From Bog-473 sp963745175 (GTDB lineage: Bacteria; Actinomycetota; Acidimicrobiia; Acidimicrobiales; RAAP-2), in NCBI GenBank assembly GCA_963745175.1, contig CAVUWK010000004.1, forward strand, positions 310,001-374,000: a stretch of DNA of 64,000 nt, read 5' to 3'. The notes under the pieces are model-generated. The model worked only from the letters and a program-made list of their open reading frames with translations. It was not told where the DNA came from and made no database searches. This document shows, in pieces, positions 61,824-64,000 of this stretch (position 1 is its first letter; every line of letters begins with the position of its first letter). The position numbers and the translations under genes were made by a program.

Positions 61824-63033
61824 TCAGGCGACGAAGTCGAGGCCGAACAGCTTGATCGCGTTGCCCCGCACGATCTTGCGGCGCTGCTCGTCGGTGAGGT
61901 CCGCCATCTGCTCCTCGGCGATCTCGCTGGTGCGCGGCCAGGTGGAGTCCGAGTGCGGGTAGTCCGACTCGTAGGTGATGTTGTCCTCGCCGATCTCGTC
62001 GACCGACTTGCAGCCCGTGCGCGTCGTCGAAGAAGCAGCCCCACACGTGGTCCTTGAAGTAGCTCGACGGCTTCTCCGGCACGATGTCGGCCACTCCGCC
62101 CCAGCCGCGGTTGTCCTCCCACACCCGGTCGGCCCGCTCCAAGATGTAGGGGATCCAGCCGATCTGCCCCTCCGAGTAGGCCACCTTCAGGTCGGGGAGG
62201 CGGACGAAGACCCCGCTGAAGAGGAAGTCGACGAGCGAGAAGGTGGCGTTGGTGTGGGTCAGCGTCGAGCCGACGGCCGGCGGCGCGTCGGCCGAAGTCG
62301 ACGGCATCTTCGACGAGCTGCCGATGTGCATGTTGACGATGGTCTGCGTCTCGCTGCAGGCCTGAAAGAAGGGGTCCCAGTAGTGGTCGGGGTCGTGCAC
62401 GCTCGGCAGGCCGAGGAAGGGCGGGATCTCGCTGAAGCACACGGCCCGCACGCCGCGCTCGGCGTTGCGCCGTACCTCCGCCGCCGCCAGCTCGGCGTCC
62501 CACAGAGGGATGAGGCAGAGCGGGATCAGCCGGCCGCCGGAGTCCCCGCACCACTCGTCGACCATCCAGTCGTTGTAGGCCTTCACACAGAGCAGGCCGA
62601 GCTCCTTGTCCTTGGCCTCGGTGAAGGTCTGGCCGCAGAAGCGCGGGAAGGTCGGGAAGCAGAGCGCGGCCTCGATGTGGTTGGCGTCCATGTCGTCGAG
62701 GCGGGGCTTGACCTCGTAGGAACCGGGACGCATGTCCTCGTAGGTGACGCCCTTCATGGTCACCTCGTCGCGCGGCACGCCGACGGCGGAGTCGACCCGC
62801 AGCAGCGGCCGCTTGAGGTCCTCGTAGTACCACCAGTCGACGGGCACGCCGGCCGATCCCGGCTTGACCTTGAGCGACCCGCCCCGGAACTCGACCTCGG
62901 GCATCGGCGCCCGCACCACCCGCGGCCCCACCTCGGCGTACTTCGACGGGAGGCGGTCCTGCCACACGTTGGGCGGCTCGACCACGTGATCGTCGACCGA
63001 GATGATCATCGGGAGGGGTTCAGGCATGGGCAT
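61824..63033 (-). CDS. amidohydrolase family protein, one frameshift
   Basis: About 402 residues. Amidohydrolase-2 (TIM barrel) features: M-I-I-S-V-D-D-H-V-V-E-P-P near the start, M-D-A-N-H-I-E-A-A-L-C-F-P-T, N-M-H-I-G-S-S-S, and after repair Y-E-S-D-Y-P-H-S-D-S-T-W-P near the end. The break is an extra G at 62014-62016 (CACGGGCTG for CACGGCTG). It may hydrolyse or decarboxylate a ring-derived intermediate, as relatives do in aromatic or steroid degradation. It lies 28 bp upstream of the acyl-CoA dehydrogenase. Confidence 0.83.
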
Positions 63034-63096
63034 CGAGCGTAGCCCGCACCTGACGGGGCGTCAGAAACGAGGCACGGTGCTGTTCATGGAAGGGAC

Positions 63097-63816
63097 TCAG
63101 CCGAAGACCTCGGAGAAGAGGTCGACCATCGCCTGCCAGGAGCGCCGGTCCGTCGCCTCGTCGTAGGCGATGCCGGGGATGTCGACCATGGAGGCCCTCG
63201 GGTTGGTGAAGGAGTGCACGGCGCCGCCGTAGACGTTCAGCTGCCAGTCGACGCCGCCGGCCCGCATCTCGTCCTCGAAGGCGCGTCGCTCGTCGATGTT
63301 CACCATGGGGTCGTCGGCACCGATGTTGACCAGGACCTTGCCGGTGATGTTGCGGGCGTCCTCGGGGTGCACCGTCGAGAGGCCGGAGTGGAAGCCGACG
63401 ACGGCCTTGAGGTCTGCCCCGCCGCGCGCCAGCTCCAGCGAGAGCGTGCCCCCGAAGCAATACCCGATGGCGGCCAGGCGGTCGCCATCGGTGCGCGGCT
63501 CGGCGCGCAGGAGGTCGAGACCGGCCGTGGCCACGGCCCAGTTGCGCGCCGGGTCGGCCCGCAGCTCCCCGATGCGGGCCATCATCTGCTCGCGGTCGGC
63601 GATGGGCTTTCCCTCGCCGTGGTAGTCGAGGGCGAAGGCGACGTAGCCGAGCTCGTCGGCCAGCCGGGCCGCCCGGGCGCGCGCGTGGTCGTCGAGACCC
63701 GGTCCCTCGTGGCAGACCAGGACGCCGGGGCGCCGGTCGCTCCCGTCGGGCAGGGCCAGGGTGCCGACCATGGAGCGGCCGTCGGCTTCGTACGTGATGT
63801 CGCGGGTGGTGACCAT
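63097..63816 (-). CDS. dienelactone hydrolase family protein
   Basis: 239 residues. The nucleophile is Cys in G-Y-C-F-G-G-T, the acid Asp in I-G-A-D-D-P-M, and the His in G-G-A-V-H-S-F-T-N, the classic Cys-Asp-His set. ATG at 63816 begins M-V-T-T-R-D-I-T-Y-E-A-D. Hydrolysis of a lactone or ester in catabolism is likely. It heads the long minus-strand gene run and is divergent from a lipoprotein gene. Confidence 0.88.
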   Translation of the reverse strand: MVTTRDITYEADGRSMVGTLALPDGSDRRPGVLVCHEGPGLDDHARARAARLADELGYVAFALDYHGEGKPIADREQMMARIGELRADPARNWAVATAGLDLLRAEPRTDGDRLAAIGYCFGGTLSLELARGGADLKAVVGFHSGLSTVHPEDARNITGKVLVNIGADDPMVNIDERRAFEDEMRAGGVDWQLNVYGGAVHSFTNPRASMVDIPGIAYDEATDRRSWQAMVDLFSEVFG

Positions 63817-63858
63817 GGGTGCACCGTAGTGTCCCCCCCTTGCAGCCATACTGGCGCC

Positions 63859-64000
63859 ATGCGCGGGAAACGGGGTCGGCACCTGCAATTGGGATTGGTG
63901 ACGGCCGTCGCGGCGCCGCTGCTGCTGGCGGCGTGCAGCTCCGGGCCGCCGACACCGACCTCCTCGCGTCAGACACCGACCACGACGACGGCCGCGTCCT
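63859..64000 (+). CDS. N-terminal part of a lipoprotein (runs off the window)
   Basis: ATG at 63859 begins a 47-codon open frame: a basic n-region (M-R-G-K-R-G-R-H), a hydrophobic stretch and the lipobox L-A-A-C (Cys near residue 27), then a Pro/Thr/Ser-rich linker typical of actinobacterial surface lipoproteins. The product is incomplete and its function cannot be told. A CATACT box 6 nt before the ATG might be a leaderless promoter. Confidence 0.65.
   Translation, partial: MRGKRGRHLQLGLVTAVAAPLLLAACSSGPPTPTSSRQTPTTTTAAS

Noticed and set aside
35064..62016. Programmed ribosomal frameshifting as an explanation for the many frame breaks
   Set aside because: The breaks occur in unrelated genes at arbitrary domain positions, without slippery heptamers or consistent downstream structures, and the breaks of the CGGGC class all need the same one-base deletion.
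1..64000. CRISPR arrays, tRNA or rRNA genes, riboswitches, prophage
   Set aside because: I found no regularly spaced repeats, no tRNA-like cloverleaf or rRNA-like stretches, no known aptamer cores and no phage structural genes when reading the intergenic regions; a covariance-model search was not possible here.

Overview
The window reads as chromosomal DNA of a high-GC actinomycete. Several lines point to the class Acidimicrobiia, although the sequence alone does not prove it. They are a QcrC-QcrA-QcrB / aa3 oxidase respiratory set, a Gram-positive style haem branch (hemE-hemH-hemY), a mycofactocin locus with an NDMA-type alcohol dehydrogenase, luciferase-like (F420/FMN) oxidoreductases, and SCO6745-type and KstR-like proteins. 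I see no rRNA, tRNA, CRISPR array or prophage. No stretch longer than about 300 bp lacks a gene.

Layout. 0-6 kb: the start of a metallophosphoesterase-like gene, a HAD phosphatase, then a tightly overlapping minus-strand operon UPF0145-hemE-hemH-hemY-lnt. 6.1-7.7 kb: a decayed TnpB element with inverted-repeat-like ends. 7.8-10.1 kb: a HelR/HelD RNA polymerase-recycling helicase. 10.2-15.2 kb: ctaE-qcrC-qcrA-qcrB plus an SCO6745-family gene. 15.2-19.7 kb: two SDRs and two class III cyclases, one fused to a YHS domain and one an Rv1900c-like hydrolase-cyclase that is broken here. 19.7-22.7 kb: an ArsR-SRPBCC regulator behind a well-formed promoter/operator, then DHFR-like, glyoxalase and MFS genes. 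22.7-25.9 kb: ctaC-ctaD-ctaF. 26-34 kb: alkylsulfatase-like hydrolase, TatA, crotonase, membrane proteins, GH1 glucosidase, DedA and an alpha/beta hydrolase. 34-40 kb: D-aminoacylase-like amidohydrolase, an ABC exporter, two TetR regulators and a cyclase-family hydrolase. 40-48.8 kb: the mycofactocin region (NDMA-ADH, mftD, mftF, mftA-B-C-E-SDR and a ZnF-UBP protein). 48.9-54.9 kb: MBL/PAS pair, PLP decarboxylase, LLM oxidoreductase, a palindromic repeat, aldehyde dehydrogenase and a DUF35 protein. 55-64 kb: an FtsH-like protease and a long minus-strand catabolic operon (DLH, amidohydrolase, two acyl-CoA dehydrogenases, LLM, and others), ending in a partial lipoprotein.

How the genes work together. 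The bc1-type and aa3-type oxidase genes form one respiratory chain split over two loci. Haem for it would come from the hemE/H/Y operon. The mycofactocin genes make a peptide-derived redox cofactor, and the neighbouring NDMA-ADH, the mycofactocin-type SDR and probably several other dehydrogenases are its expected clients. KstR-like regulation, acyl-CoA dehydrogenases, crotonase, DUF35, amidohydrolase and LLM genes suggest lipid or steroid-like catabolism.

Caution. At least 19 genes carry one or more reading-frame breaks. In nine places the break is an extra G that turns an expected CGGC into CGGGC, and the downstream frame is still perfectly conserved. This looks like a systematic sequencing or assembly error more than real decay, so genes marked as frameshifted should be read as probably intact in the organism unless stated otherwise.
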